Below, in pieces: positions 32,682 through 44,773 of a stretch of DNA of 64,000 nucleotides. Below the pieces are notes generated by a model. That model did no database searches, was not told where the DNA came from, and worked only from the letters and a program-made list of their open reading frames with translations. Each line of letters opens with the position of its first letter. Position 1 is the first letter of the stretch. This DNA comes from Monarcha castaneiventris obscurior (lineage: Eukaryota > Chordata > Aves > Passeriformes > Monarchidae). The position numbers were made by a program, and so were the translations under genes. The DNA is taken from NCBI GenBank assembly GCA_026261815.1, contig JAMPIT010000856.1, positions 10,462,001 through 10,526,000 of the forward strand, written 5' to 3'.

Positions 32682-35541
32682 CTAAGATGGAGAGAAAATG
32701 TTTGTAAGAGAAGGCAGAAACGTACATATAACAACATTTAATTGCAGCTAAGCTCAATAGAAAACACTTGACAGTAAAAGCCACTATTTTTAACATATTC
32801 TACCATTTAAGATCTAACAAATGGGTCAATCCAACCCTTTGACATCTGCTGTAGGCAGTTCACAAACCCAGCTTCAGTGTCACTTGAGAAGAGCTGAGCA
32901 CTTGAGACTCTCAGCAGCTGTTTTCAACAAGGAGTAGAAAATCTTGCATGTAAGGTTAGCTGGAATATTTCAAATTGTACACGTGGTCCAGAGGGTAGGG
33001 ACAAGACCATGGGACCTCCCACTTGAACTCTGCACCATTACTGCCAGATTATTCCAAGGTACCCAAGACAGCTTCTCAATTCAGAAATGATCTCTGCACA
33101 GCCCTGTAAAACGGGGAACAGAGAGAGATCTACAGACAGTTTTCATAGACTAGATTCCAAAAAAGGATAAAAGAAAGACAAATCTCCTTCCATGTAAACA
33201 GCAGTATGGTGGGAAAAGTAACTTTCTTTTTTCCTGTAGCTTTTTTAGTTAATTTAGTTCAAGCTTTTCATTCATTGGCTCTATAATAGTAAAAACCTAC
33301 AGAATTTGAATTTATCATTTAATTTTCCCACATTTCCTAACACAATATCTGTGACTAAGCCCTGCTTGATAGATAAGGGGTCATTTCAATCAATCTTTTA
33401 AACTTATTTTGCGATTTTTTTTCTTTCCTGACACTGCTCCATCCCCCTGAGAAAATAATCTTTATTATTTATAAGCTAAATATTCTTTTTAATGTACAAA
33501 ACTACTTAAAATACAAACATATGTTAAACTGAGCTTTGCTCTTTTATTCTCTAGTATTTATCTGCAGTTTTTCCATCAGACCAAGCCCCAAAGAGAAGGA
33601 ACAAACACACAATTAGCAGAACCTCCAAGACCTCTTCAAACATCTGTCTGCTTATAACACAGATAAATACCCCAGATACTTCTCAAAAGTCTTCTAAGGA
33701 TGGTGCCATTGAACATACTAATTTTCCCTGCCAATTGTATATTTTTATGTAATAGAAACTAGGTTGATGTCAAAGAACTGAAAATTACAAACCATATGTC
33801 ATACCAGAAGCAGCTTATAAAGATTAGCATATTTATAAGACAAAAAATGCATTTTAAATAATGCAAATATGAAAACATCTTTTCATTTGTAAAAGCATTT
33901 TTTTCCCAAATCAACCTAAAGTTGCTTTTCTACTTCACTTTTACGAGATCAAAGAAATTAGATCCCATCCTCTCGGAAAGATCTTAGAGAGAGTAATATC
34001 TGATATTGTGTAAAACACCAACAATCAATAATTTATCCTTTCAAACTGTAATTCTAGGCTCTGAGCAATAATCCATTTTGTCCAAGATAAAACAAAAAAG
34101 TCAGTCAATCTGGTAATGGTCATAATGGCCCAAAACATTCCAAGCTGAAAACCAGGTAGGGCAAGACTAAACTTAGAACTCTAGTTATAACTGAAACCCA
34201 GTATTTTTTACAAAAGCCTATTTTTTCACATTTCTGTGTCAATTCATTTTGACAAACTTTTTAAACCAGTACTTTTTAAACTTTTTTAAAGCCCATTCAA
34301 AAAATATGAAAAGCCATGCTAATTGAAGATGAACAATTAAAACCATGTGTTTTCAGCAGATGACCAATATGCAAATTAAAATGTTATTAAAACCAAAACT
34401 AGTGGACAATTAGCAAGAAATGCTTATCGTTATTATGGTCATTAACTCTCAGAGCAGCAATAAAGCCAGAATAATATTTGTCTGCCTCCCAGAGACGTGA
34501 CTCTCTGCAAGGCTGAGGAACCAACATGAACTTCAATGTATTCCTCACAAATTTTGTTTTATTCCTTCTGCTGCTAATACATGATTTAGCAAACCAAATT
34601 TAATGTCAATATCAAAATGGAATCACAGAATCAGTGAGGTTGGAAGAGACCTCTGAGATCATTGAGTCCAGCTGTTGACTGGTCACCACCTTGACCACCA
34701 GACCATGGCACCAAGTGCCATCCTCTTTTCTGAAACAGAGACTGTGCCTCCACCACCTCCCTGGGCAGCCCCTTCCAGTGTTTAACCATGCTTCCAGTGA
34801 AGAATCTCTTCCTAGAATAGCTGGCCAGAGAAAACTGTATGCTAGTTAAATATATATATTACCTAGTAGGAAAATGATTTGTTATACAAGAGTCCTCATA
34901 AAAAATTCTCAGAAAAGGTTTTCAACATGTGAGAACTGACTAAAAATAGCTTTCAATTAATAATTAAAAACACCAAAAAAAAATTGTAAAATGATGAGGC
35001 TGATTTTTACCATTACTGTGGCATTCATTTTAAAAATCTAAGGCCACAAGTATCAGGTTTTTGTATTGTTAGCACTGCTCTATGAATTAGTCAATATAAT
35101 AAAGTCTTTAGCAAACTCTGGTCAAACCACATTCAAAGGTTTGGTTCTTCTGTCTCTATAATTCTCTTCACTTCAGCTGAGAGCGCTCTCACTTTATGAT
35201 GCACCACTAATAATCTGTAATAGAATTAAATGGGTACTTTCCAGGAAGTCAGCAGCACAGCTACAAGAGTATTTTTGTTGCACAGTTCTTTTGACGTACT
35301 ATTCATAGCTGAGAAAGTACTTTAATTTCCCTAATTAGCTGTTCAGTAATACAGAAATATGCTAATTAAAATCTATTTTTCTTCTCTTAAATTATGTCAT
35401 GCTGTCAAATAGATACAAAAAATGAATGAGCGAATGATATTTGCAATATCAATGCAATATTGACATTGTGTAAGTGCTCCACCAGCACTTGCTTCAATTA
35501 TTTTGCCTTGAATGAGTTTGCATTGTTTAATTGTTCAGAAC
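32682..35541 (-). other. Intron-like stretch containing a CR1 fragment
   Basis: Nearly 3 kb of AT-rich DNA in which no exon could be supported on either strand. The only recognisable content is the CR1 remnant at 34619-34830. Confidence 0.5.
34619..34830 (-). mobile_element. CR1 LINE fragment, 3' end, minus orientation
   Basis: Begins GGAATCACAGAATCAGTGAGG and continues TTGGAAGAGACCTCTGAGAT, the reverse complement of the avian CR1 3' tail. It then follows the typical path through CCTCCCTGGGCAGCC to GTGAAGAATCTCTTCCTA. Only about 210 bases remain, so it is 5'-truncated and inactive. Recognition is from memory of the family. Confidence 0.9.
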
Positions 35542-35697
35542 TTAATAAACAATTCTGTAGCTGATGCATGAAGAGAAAATAGGATCCAAGATGGTCAAAT
35601 AGTGATCAAGACACTGTAGAAGATAAATGATGAAGAATTCCACTGCCCTTCTGACCACAGGAGTCAAATCAAACTCTTCTACCTGCAGCGTTATAAA
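35542..35697 (-). CDS. Gene A candidate exon (51 codons, then stop)
   Basis: The acceptor CTTTTTAACACTTCCAG is excellent. The only open frame reads FITLQVEEFDLTPVVRRAVE then FFIIYLLQCLDHYLTILDP, clearly helical, and runs to TAA with only weak donors before it. A perfect-looking donor, CTGCAG|GTAGAAG, lies just 15 bases in. It may be a 15-base exon, a longer exon with a missed donor, or another damaged exon. Confidence 0.4.
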   Translation of the reverse strand, partial: FITLQVEEFDLTPVVRRAVEFFIIYLLQCLDHYLTILDPIFSSCISYRIVY

Positions 35698-36849
35698 CTG
35701 GAAGTGTTAAAAAGAGGGGATCCAGGAGATGGTCTGTGCTAAGTTGGTACCATTTTAAAAGTTTTTGGACGTGCAATTTTGAAGTGCAACAACACTAATC
35801 CTTGTTTGATGTACAGAAACTTGTGGCTTCCACGCAATCCCAAAGATTCCATGTGGATTTAGATAAACAGGCCAGACTTCCTGGCACCAGAGTTGCTCCA
35901 GGGTGAGAGAGACAACTGCAAAGGCCTCAGATCAGAGCAGAGCTCTGCCCTCCACGGCCCCCAGAGACCTGCTCAGAGAAAACCCTCTGCAGGAGCCCAC
36001 AGCTTTTAGCTGGTTCTCCTTTTGCACTTCTTTTTCCCTGTACCTCACAATTGTGAGATAGGTATTCTATTCTCTGCCCAGGTGGACGGTACCAGGAATT
36101 TATAGATAAGAACTCAAAAAAGATCCTTCATTTTCCAGCATGGAAAAAGCCATTTATGCAATATCTCTGTTTTCTCCCACACAGGAGAAAACGTTCTGCT
36201 AAGCAATGTCCTCACATTAGCTACAAAAAAAATAAATTAAAAAACAACCCAACAGCACCAAGAAACTCAATCAAAGGCAGGCAAAAGGAAAAAGGAGCAG
36301 GGGTAAAGGAAAGCTCTGGGAATGCTTGGTTTTACCAGAAGAGATTTCTACAAAAACAAAAAAGATACGTAATGAAATATCTTGAATTCTATCAGTGATT
36401 TTAAAATCATGGCAACTAGAGGAAATCCTTTTCATTTACTTATTTGCGTTTTTTCTGGACTCTGAAATACCTAAAAGCTAGACAACTCTAAATATTTGTG
36501 CTACTGAGAACACATCTTTCCTTTGCATCTAGTTAAAGGAAAGTCCAGAGCTTAGAATAAATACTGCCTTTTTAAGATTAGGGGATCTACACACCCGGAA
36601 CAGCCAAGTACAGGGAAATGCAACCCACAATTCAGCATTGCTGTTTCTGTCTGGAACACCTTTGTAAACAACTAGCAAGATTTAAGACTTGGAAAAAATA
36701 TCTAATTTTATTAAATAGCTCACACATACTTCAGCAGAAGATTGAAGGTTATGGCTGTATTTTACTAACTTGAGGAGCTATCACACTGCTCTGTGCAACT
36801 TGATAAGCAACATTAGTCAAAACGTACTACATTTTTTTCCTTACTATAC

Positions 36850-36882
36850 CTATGAAGATACTGTCTCATGTCTTGTCTTTTC
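36850..36882 (-). CDS. Gene A small exon (33 bases, phase 2 to 2)
   Basis: The acceptor ATTTTGTTTGAACCAG and the donor CATAG|GTATAGT are good. KRQDMRQYLH follows 37160-37336 in phase. Confidence 0.5.
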   Translation of the reverse strand, partial: EKTRHETVSS

Positions 36883-37159
36883 CTGGTTCAAACAAAATTT
36901 CTGTTTAAAAAACTTGTCATGGTTTTGATCTTGTCAACAACCTGATTCTGTTTATTTTCTTAAACTTGTTACACAGAGCCAGATTATGACACTAAATAAA
37001 ACAACCCAAAAAAGCAACAAAGCAACAAAAACCCACAAAACTAAAACTGCAACCAGAACATGGGACTCCTTGGCTTTATTAAGAACTGTGATGAAAGGTA
37101 TATATCTCAAAATTCAAGTATTTAATCATAAAATCCTTACAGTTCAACTGGCTTTTTAC

Positions 37160-37336
37160 CTGGAAAGTATATTAGTTCCATTACCAATCTGAGTGAGGGG
37201 ACAGACCAATTTTTGTGTTCCTGAAACCTGCTGAAGCACATCCTTTTTCACACACAGAATGCCCCCCACTTGCTTAAGTGCAAAAAAATTTAGATCAGAG
37301 TGACAGTAAGAAGCGGAGAGAGTTGACACATTGACA
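37160..37336 (-). CDS. Gene A exon (58 codons, phase 2 to 2)
   Basis: The acceptor AATGAGGTTCTTTAG and the strong donor TCCAG|GTAAAAAG enclose one frame. It starts VNVSTLSASYCHSDLNFFAL, passes KQVGGILCVKKDVLQQVSGT and ends IGNGTNILS. The composition is clearly coding and the phases fit both neighbours. Confidence 0.75.
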
Positions 37337-38214
37337 CTAAAGAACCTCATTGAAATGAATCTGAGTAACCTCAGTAACACTTATTAATAAACCCCACTGT
37401 ATACATTGATTTTTCTACCAAACAACTTTTAAAACCATCCCAACACAACTGAAGCTTTTAAACGTCTAAAGGAAAATTAAGAATCATGTAACAGCAACAC
37501 AAATATTTAAAGCTTGGAACTCTTCAAAACTGTTTAAAGTATAAAGCACCATGTCAGAGAATGTTTCTAACATGTAAGCTCAACAGAATAAAGGCTAAAA
37601 TTAAAATCTCTTACTTTTCTACATCATGTTATTATATTAGTATAATTACATTTGTTATCATGTTCAACTAAGTCATACAAATCTTAACCTTCCTTTTTCC
37701 ATTAGTTGAGATGGTCATTAATCTCCTCCTACTGAAAGAGTTCACTGCAATTCACTTTTGCAAGTTATAAAATGCAAATGTGCACTATATAAGGGAAAAT
37801 ATAAAACCTTTCTGTGCTACATGAGTATGTAATAATGCGCTTCATGTGTTTTCCCACAAATTTAAAAACAGACTTAGTGAGTGACCAGTAGTTATGAGAC
37901 CATCCTTTAACAAGGACTCAAAGAGAAAAGGCTTCAAAGAGCTTGAAACCTGTTGCCTTTAGCTGTTTCTTCAAAGATGGTACGTCTGAGAGCTCTGAAC
38001 TCTTTGTTTCTGACAGAACTGCTTCACACACAGTGATATGAAAAAGCACCACTAAGTAATTGAAAAACCACAAGTGTTCTGCCTCTAACACAATTACATT
38101 TCACAATGCAGATTTATGAGATTCGAGATCTCCATTTAAGATCATGCCATTTCATACAGTTTCCCTCAGTCAATATACAAGGTACAAAATGAAAATGCAT
38201 TTACAGACAGTCAT

Positions 38215-38778
38215 TTGCTGGTTTGAGCTGGGGATGAGTCAATTTTCTTCACAGTAGCTGGTAGGGGGCTGCGTTTTGGTTTTGTGCTGCAAAAAATATT
38301 GTTGATAACACAGAGATGATTTTGTTATTGCTGAGCAGCTTTTGCCCAGAGTGAAGGCCTTTTGGACATCTCAGCACCCTGCCAGCGAGGAGGCTGGAGG
38401 AGCACAAGGAATTGGGGTGGACACAGCTGACCCAAGGGATATTCCAGACCATCCAGTGTCGTGCATGTAAATCTGGAGGAAGAAGGAGGAATAGCGGGTA
38501 TTTGGAATGATGGAGTTTGCCTTCCCAAGCCATCATTAATCACTGTTAATGAGCTCTGCTGCCCTGGGGATGGCTGAGCACCTGCCTGCTGAGGGGACGA
38601 GGTGAAGGGACACCTTGTGTTGCCTTGTTTGCTTTTGTTTGACCCGGTAAACTGCCTTTATCTCAACACATGAGTTTTCTCACTTTTACTCTTCCAATCC
38701 TCTTCCCCATCCCACTGGTGAGGGAGGGAGGGAGTGGCTTCGTGGTACTCAGTTTCAAGTTGGGCTTAAACCATAACA
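38215..38778 (+). mobile_element. Solo LTR of a bird ERVL-type endogenous retrovirus
   Basis: The sequence has the bird ERVL LTR landmarks in order: GGTTTGAGCTGGGG, AGTAGCTGGTAGGGGGCTGC, TATTGCTGAGCAGC, CCCTGCCAGCGAGGAGGCTG, GGGATATTCCAGACCAT, CTGCCCTGGGGATGGCTGA, TTTATCTCAACACATGAG, and a terminal TTAAACCATAACA. It is flanked by AGTCAT on both sides (38209-38214 and 38779-38784), a likely target-site duplication. No internal retroviral genes remain. It lies in an intron of gene A. Confidence 0.88.
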
Positions 38779-38847
38779 AGTCATAAACACAAATCATGCC
38801 TAGAAATCTGAAATTCAGCAACATATGCATTTAAATCACAAAAATAC

Positions 38848-38991
38848 TGTCTACAAAAAACCAGAACCATAAAGGAACTTCTGACCAGCATCAGAAATAG
38901 GACTTCAGAAGCCTTGAACACACTGAAGACTTCAAAAAATCCCAATATATCAATCACTACAGGCATCTCTTCATATGTGCAGTACATTCTA
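38848..38991 (-). CDS. Gene A exon (47 codons, phase 2 to 2)
   Basis: The acceptor GTAGTAAGTTGGCAG is moderate and the donor AGACA|GTATTT fair. The frame reads RMYCTYEEMPVVIDILGFFE, then VFSVFKASEVLFLMLV and onward. It joins 37160-37336 in phase. An earlier donor, CCT|GTAGTG, would shorten it to 10 codons. Confidence 0.5.
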
Positions 38992-41367
38992 CTGCCAACT
39001 TACTACATGAGCTCTGAAAAGCTGTGTCTGGTGTTCTATTTGCCTTGATGCATCTAAACAAGCAGGCAAACACACGGTTTTTCCAGCATATAGCCACTTC
39101 TCCAGAATTTCGAGACAGCTGAGACTGCTGGATGTCTGGAAGAGTGACTGAGAGCTGCAAATATGTATGAAGGCAACATTTGCCTTTCACTCAGAATACA
39201 AGATTTGACTGAATTACGAGGAAGCTGTATCTGGCAACACTGGTACTGGTTTGGGGAGCTTTTCAGACAAGGAAGGCAGTCATGTCCTCAGAACTGCACT
39301 GTATCTCTGTAACTTGTATCTTGTCTTGTACCTATTTGCTGTCTTTCCTGAGTTTCATTTATTTATTTATTTATTTATTTATTTATATAAAATCCCCACT
39401 GTCTTTGCCACACGTTAAAAGTTCCAACAGAAGACTTCTGGTAACCACACAGATCTGGATGTTAATGAAATGGGTGACAACTGGGTGCACTGCACGTGCC
39501 CAGCACCAACACTCACTAATTGGTTATGAAAAATGTGCAATATGCCATAATTTACCAAAGCACCAATGCCTAATCACTTCACGCTGCAATGAATTTCAAG
39601 CAAACATGAGTAATTATGCCATTAGTTTTAATAAAGTGACAGCTAGCACTTACTCCACTCTAGTGAACATTTGCACAGAAGTTGGTTTGTCAGCATTTAT
39701 AATGTCCTGCAGCTCTGTGGAAAGACACTTAGAACACCAATAATTCTTTCAAGATTTGTTGTTACATTTAAGAATATTTGTTCACGTGTTAAGTGTGGAA
39801 ATCCAAAATTACTCAGCACCTTCTTTTTTATATACTACATGAAAACTTTGACTTCACTTGTCAGTGGTATGGATGAAAAGTGTCCATCTCTGCCCATGGG
39901 ATCATTTGCAGAGCCATCTTGTCTTTTCTAAGTGGCTGCTCCAGTATTTTTTTGTATAATGGAGTTCAACAATTTGGAAAACACAAAAAAATTAAGTTTT
40001 AGATTTGACCTGGATTTCCTTAACAGAAGCAGTAAGATTTTCACTCTTTGAGTTTAAACAGGCACAAGAGTTAACACTGCAGGTTTCTACTGACACCAGT
40101 ACACCATAAATATGTCTTGTTCAGGCTTTGGGTAGCAGAAGACAGAGCTACATCCAGTATATGAAAGCTGAAAATTATACTCACAAGAAACCTGAATGGG
40201 ATTGACAAGGCATCATTTTAATTATGATGCATTTACATAGAGAATGTAACGTTAAATTACCAGCACTTAAAATTCTGAGTTTGACATGAGTGCCATTGAC
40301 TCAGAATCCTCAACTGAAGATTCAGAAAAATATGCTTAAATATTTGACCCATTAAATGCTAATAATAAGTCATATATAATTAATTAAATCTGAGTAAGAT
40401 TGCTATCAACACTCATAGAGAAACTTGAAATGAAGATGTTAGATACTACATAAACAGATTGAAAAAAAGTTTTCAAAATATAAATCTTGCTTTGTTATTC
40501 ACTGCAGCTTCAAACTTGTTTATGAATGGGAGATTTGAGAGTTACTTGAAATTTTTCTGTTGATGATCTCATTAAACAATAGCATCACTGGCCTATCTTG
40601 TAATTGAATTAAGCTAGAGTCAATTGACCTATTCTCCCATTTCCATGAAACGAAACACCTAAAAGTGAAATTTTAGCCTTGTTCTATGGCTAATGAGCAC
40701 TAGCACTATTAGGCTCTGTGAACAGGAAACACCTTCTCTCAGTCCACTAATTTTATGAAGTTACTATATAAAATATGTATTCTTTTCAAGAGGGGAAAAA
40801 CCCCGGAACAAAACACCAACTTCTCATTAGTTCTTAAAAGCTAAGTATCTTGCATAGCAGTTCCATGAGAGAAGGCAACACATAACCTTGAACAAGAAAT
40901 TTAGGATAAAAAGAAAATAATATTCTTTCTAGTTTAAATATGGCATTTTAGAAAATTATGGTTGCACATGCCAATGCAAAAAACTAATTTATCAATAATC
41001 CACATATTTTTCTTCATTTAAGACACATCTGATGTTGTTCACAAGTAAACAGTTATGTTTGTAAAATCAAAACAAATTCTAAAGAGAAATGGGAAATTAG
41101 TTGATAGCATTTATCTTAGAACCTGGTGTTTGAAGCGGCATTAAAATGGTTTTTAATTCCAGTTACTCCATCTTCAAAACAAATCTCATGTCTTCATGGC
41201 AATAAAAATAGCAAAAGGTGGAACACAGGAGCTCCTATTCTTGATCTCTTGCCTCTTAGATTTAGCTAACATTTAAAAAGAAAACTGAGATAATCTACCA
41301 TTAAACAATCTTCCTGCTCATCTGCTTTCAACAAGGCCTCCAGCACAACAAAAGCCCTGCTTAGCAC
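38992..41367 (-). other. Intron-like stretch with no supported exon
   Basis: The plus strand has a 153-codon frame here (39282-39743) that runs through the TTTA repeat. It lacks splice context and protein-like composition, so it was not called. No minus-strand exon was convincing. Confidence 0.45.
39357..39387. repeat. TTTA microsatellite, about 8 units
   Basis: A simple run of ATTT/TTTA units on the plus strand inside an intron-like stretch. Confidence 0.9.
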
Positions 41368-41567
41368 CATGCAAGTGTCCCAGAAAAGCCACTCTGTGCC
41401 CAGTGAGAGGATCACGGCGGGATCTGTCCCACATTGCACGTGGCGAATCAGAGGGTTTAAGCTCCCTCCTCAGCCTGTCCCTAGTAGGAGGCATCACTTG
41501 TATGACAACAGCATGAAGGAGGACTAATCTGAGACCAGAAGCACATGGGGGCAGAGGCTCTGGCAGC
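41368..41567 (-). CDS. Gene A exon (66 codons, phase 2 to 1)
   Basis: The acceptor CTTTATCCCTTTGTCTCAG is excellent. The frame reads LPEPLPPCASGLRLVLLHAV and continues VIQVMPPTRDRLRRELKPSD, an Arg-rich helix, to VAFLGHLH. The donor CATG|GTGCTA is weak, so the 3' boundary may be wrong. Confidence 0.5.
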
Positions 41568-41649
41568 CTGAGACAAAGGGATAAAGACAACAGAGGGAGG
41601 AGTGAGGCGCACAGATGGGTGTACACACAAACAACAGGACTGCCCTCAC

Positions 41650-41675
41650 CATGGGACAGCAGCATTAACAGAGCG
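41650..41675 (-). CDS. Gene A microexon (26 bases, phase 0 to 2)
   Basis: The donor CCATG|GTGAGGG is strong and the acceptor GTAGCTTTGGTGACAG moderate. RSVNAAVP fits in phase between 41966-42031 and 41368-41567. Confidence 0.4.
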
Positions 41676-41965
41676 CTGTCACCAAAGCTACTGTAGAAGT
41701 TTTTTATGCATCACAGCATAAAGAAGTGCCAGTGAGTTTCTCCTCAACAGGGACAGCAGGGAAGAGAGCACAAAGGTTTGCAAATGTTACATTCACGTGA
41801 TAGGTAGAATCTGGATTTATTCAACCTCTTCATCCTGAAGGAAAGGAAACAGTCATGAACGATCTGCAAGAAAAGTTTGTTGTACCCCTTCTACAAACAC
41901 AGATTCAAGAGGACTTAAACTTATCAATACACACATTTAGAAATACTGATGAGAATTCCCTTCAC

Positions 41966-42031
41966 CTCCTCCCAACCACTTCAATACTCCAGAAATGTGT
42001 TCCATGCTATGATAAATGTATTATCTTTGAA
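41966..42031 (-). pseudogene. Gene A exon interrupted by an in-frame TGA
   Basis: The acceptor ATGCCATACCTGCAG and the strong donor GGAG|GTGAAGG bound 66 bases, phase 0 to 0, matching both neighbours. The frame is FKDNTFIIAWNTFLEY, then TGA, then SGWEE. The other frames also contain stops. So either the exon carries a nonsense mutation or it is skipped. The overlapping plus-strand frame is open (41903-42037). Confidence 0.4.
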
Positions 42032-42550
42032 CTGCAGGTATGGCATTGCACCATATATTTCTTTTCCAATAATCATACACCATTTAGTTACTTCAGAAGT
42101 ATTTAGTCATTAATGGCCTTTGCACTTCTTGACAGATAAGAAATAAGAAACAAGGGACATTCATTCCCCAATGCACAAGGAAGACTGCAATGACAGCATT
42201 AGTACTGACTCTGCGTTTGACACAAATGTTAGGTGAGCAAACAGCACTAGTTTAACAAAATACATTTTTTTCTAAGTGTCTAAACATTTTAAATATTTGC
42301 ACTATAGTTCCATTATTTCCTTAGCACCTTCCCCTAAAAAGTAACGTTGCTACTAAGTTGATTTCCTATGAACTCAGTGCCAAAACCACATATCAAAGCC
42401 ACAACATCATCAGCTAATAAGTACACAAAACTTGACAAATATGAGCATGAAAACAGTGTCTACAAGATCTTCTGATTCTTTGTGTAATAATGAGTTACAA
42501 ACTTCAACTGCAGCCTGGAATCAATGTGGGACCCTTCTGGCAGCACATAC

Positions 42551-42594
42551 TGGAGCTATGTTATCATTATTCTCTACTTTCTGGTCCAAGAGAG
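42551..42594 (-). CDS. Gene A exon (14 codons, phase 1 to 0)
   Basis: The donor CTCCA|GTATGTGC is strong; the acceptor ATTTGTTGGATATAG is moderate. LLDQKVENNDNIAP is the only open frame and extends upstream for another dozen codons. Phase agrees with 43164-43188 and 41966-42031. Confidence 0.6.
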
Positions 42595-43163
42595 CTATAT
42601 CCAACAAATTATTTTTAGGTAACATGTTAGACCAAGGAGTTTATTAGGAAAAATATATGGCTTAGGGCTTAAAAGACCATAAAGGGGTTTAAAGAGACCT
42701 AAGGGACATTGATTTATCTACCAGAATCAACTTTCTCTTCAGGCTGCAGCAACAGAGCATGGAAATGAGAAAAACAGGATTAAAGAATCACGTTATCTGC
42801 ATAAAAAGCTCTAATGCTTTATTGTTTATAAAAATGACACTTTAAAAGTTATCTCAATGGTGTGACGTAAGATTATACAATCCACTTCCACATCTTGCAT
42901 TAGTGGTGTTAAAGACTTCCTTTAATCAAGAGTTGTTGAGCTCACACCACCCTTTTTTACCTACTGAATCTGTGTGAATTAGATACAAACACTAAAAAGT
43001 AGTACTGGTGGAATTTGCAACAAAGTTCCTTTTGTTTTTTAAGAAAAAAGTTCTATTCCTATCATCAGCCTACAGAATTGAGATACCGATTTTAACTTAA
43101 ATTTAGCATCTACCTTACAAACTCAGGTTAGGAATACTGCACCCAACAGAGGGAGAAACTCAC

Positions 43164-43188
43164 TGAAAAGGTCTTTCAGAGAAAAAAC
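43164..43188 (-). CDS. Gene A microexon (25 bases, phase 0 to 1)
   Basis: The acceptor AGACTTAACTTCAG and the donor TTTTCA|GTGAGTTT enclose VFSLKDLF. The seam into 42551-42594 preserves frame. Confidence 0.4.
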
Positions 43189-44069
43189 CTGAAGTTAAGT
43201 CTTCTAAACCACCTCACCCAACTGTTTTCTCCCCAGGAGCAGACGCCTCCGCATATTTGTAAGAAGTCAGGCCACATACATTCCCTTGTGTTTTGTCACA
43301 GTTGGAAAATTCCCTCCCAGTTTAAGCTGATCTTACGATGGCTGCCAGGGTCATGCCCCGGCCAGGCTTTGCCATCACCTCGTTTGCGTTGTCCCTGACG
43401 CCTGCGTGACACCATTCTGAGCTAGTTCAGGGAGCTGAACAGCTGAAAATTAACTTTAAAAATAATCCCCTAAAAAAGCCTAGATCTACATTTCTAATCT
43501 TTGTGAGGGTGCCATTTGTATTACACCTCAGGGGGATTTCACTGATAACACATGATTAGCAACAGACTAGTGTCTATTCCAGGAATAGATTTGTTATTTT
43601 CTGTAGCAAAGGCAGAACAAAAAATCTCTCTTGGTAAACCAAAAACACAAATGCTCAAGATATGATACACAAATATCACATACATCTAGAAGTCAAGAAT
43701 CTGTGCCTTGAGCAGATCCTATAAATCCAGTCATATATGTTTAAAAGCTGTGAAGTTGGTATCACTTTAAAATAAAATGCTCCTCCCTTCTCAACCATGT
43801 CACCCTTTGAACTCAGACCTGCAAGTGCTACATGAACTAATTCCTACAGAACATTCTGGGGCTGTGACAATCCAAAGGCCATATCTGGAAAGGAATTGCA
43901 AGGCCTTACTTTACTCCAGGGGCAGATATAACTTCAGAAAACCCAAGTTCTTTGGGAACAGGCCTTTCCATGAAGTTACATTTTTGTTCTGCATGAGCTC
44001 TATGGGTGGTGAAGGGTCATCTTTGAGGCACGTGCAGCAAAGAGTCTTTATTCACTAGAAAATACTCAC

Positions 44070-44204
44070 TTGATAGTCAGAAATAGAACCCAAATCTCAC
44101 CAATTACTTGCTTTCCAGCTGTAATAACTGTAAGTAGTCTAATCCAATGCCACGCTATAGCTGCTAACAGTTCTTCCTTTGGTTCACACAAAAGTCTTTT
44201 TGTG
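44070..44204 (-). CDS. Gene A exon (44 codons, phase 2 to 2)
   Basis: Both splice sites are strong: the acceptor CTTGAAATGTTTTAAATTCAG and the donor TATCAA|GTGAGTAT. The only open frame reads TKRLLCEPKEELLAAIAWHW and ends VIGEIWVLFLTI, a hydrophobic helical hairpin that could also be read as a short membrane-like segment. Confidence 0.75.
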
Positions 44205-44719
44205 CTGAATTTAAAACATTTCAAGCAAATGAAAGATGGAGCCAAGCACTGACAAGAAAACAAAATACTGAAAAACTGATCAGTGGGCAGTACTTGGTGT
44301 CAGTTCTGAGTGTGTAGACAGGAAAAATAATAGGTATCAATTTAAAGTTAATCATAATGCACGTGCATAAAGAATTTGCATCAAAGACGCAAAGGTATCT
44401 TACTTCTGGCATTTTATAATCTCTGCACAAATCTTATGAAAATTGTTTCATATGTTTTAACGTCAAGAAAACACAATCTTGAAAATATCAACATATCATC
44501 AATTTGTTCCTTAAAAGCTATTTAAAGAAATATTATGTATGTACATATGCAGAGGGAGGAGGAAAGGCCTATTTCTGTAATGAACTCAGCATGAACAAGA
44601 TTCTGCTCCATGGGGAATCTAATTGCCTCTAGTCAGCCCACAGATTCATCACAGCAAAAAGGTCCAGCTGGGTGAAATAACCAGTCCATCCAGAATGTGA
44701 TGTTCAGGTAAAGCTGTAC

Positions 44720-44773
44720 AGAAAGTTGAAAATTCATGGAAATCTTTTCCTTGAGTCAAGAATGCGTTCCAGA
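44720..44773 (-). CDS. Gene A candidate exon (17 codons, phase 1 to 1)
   Basis: A pyrimidine-rich region (TTTTATTGTCTTATTGTTCTG) precedes the acceptor TACAAG. WNAFLTQGKDFHEFSTF ends at the donor TTTCT|GTACAG. The signals are moderate only. Confidence 0.35.
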
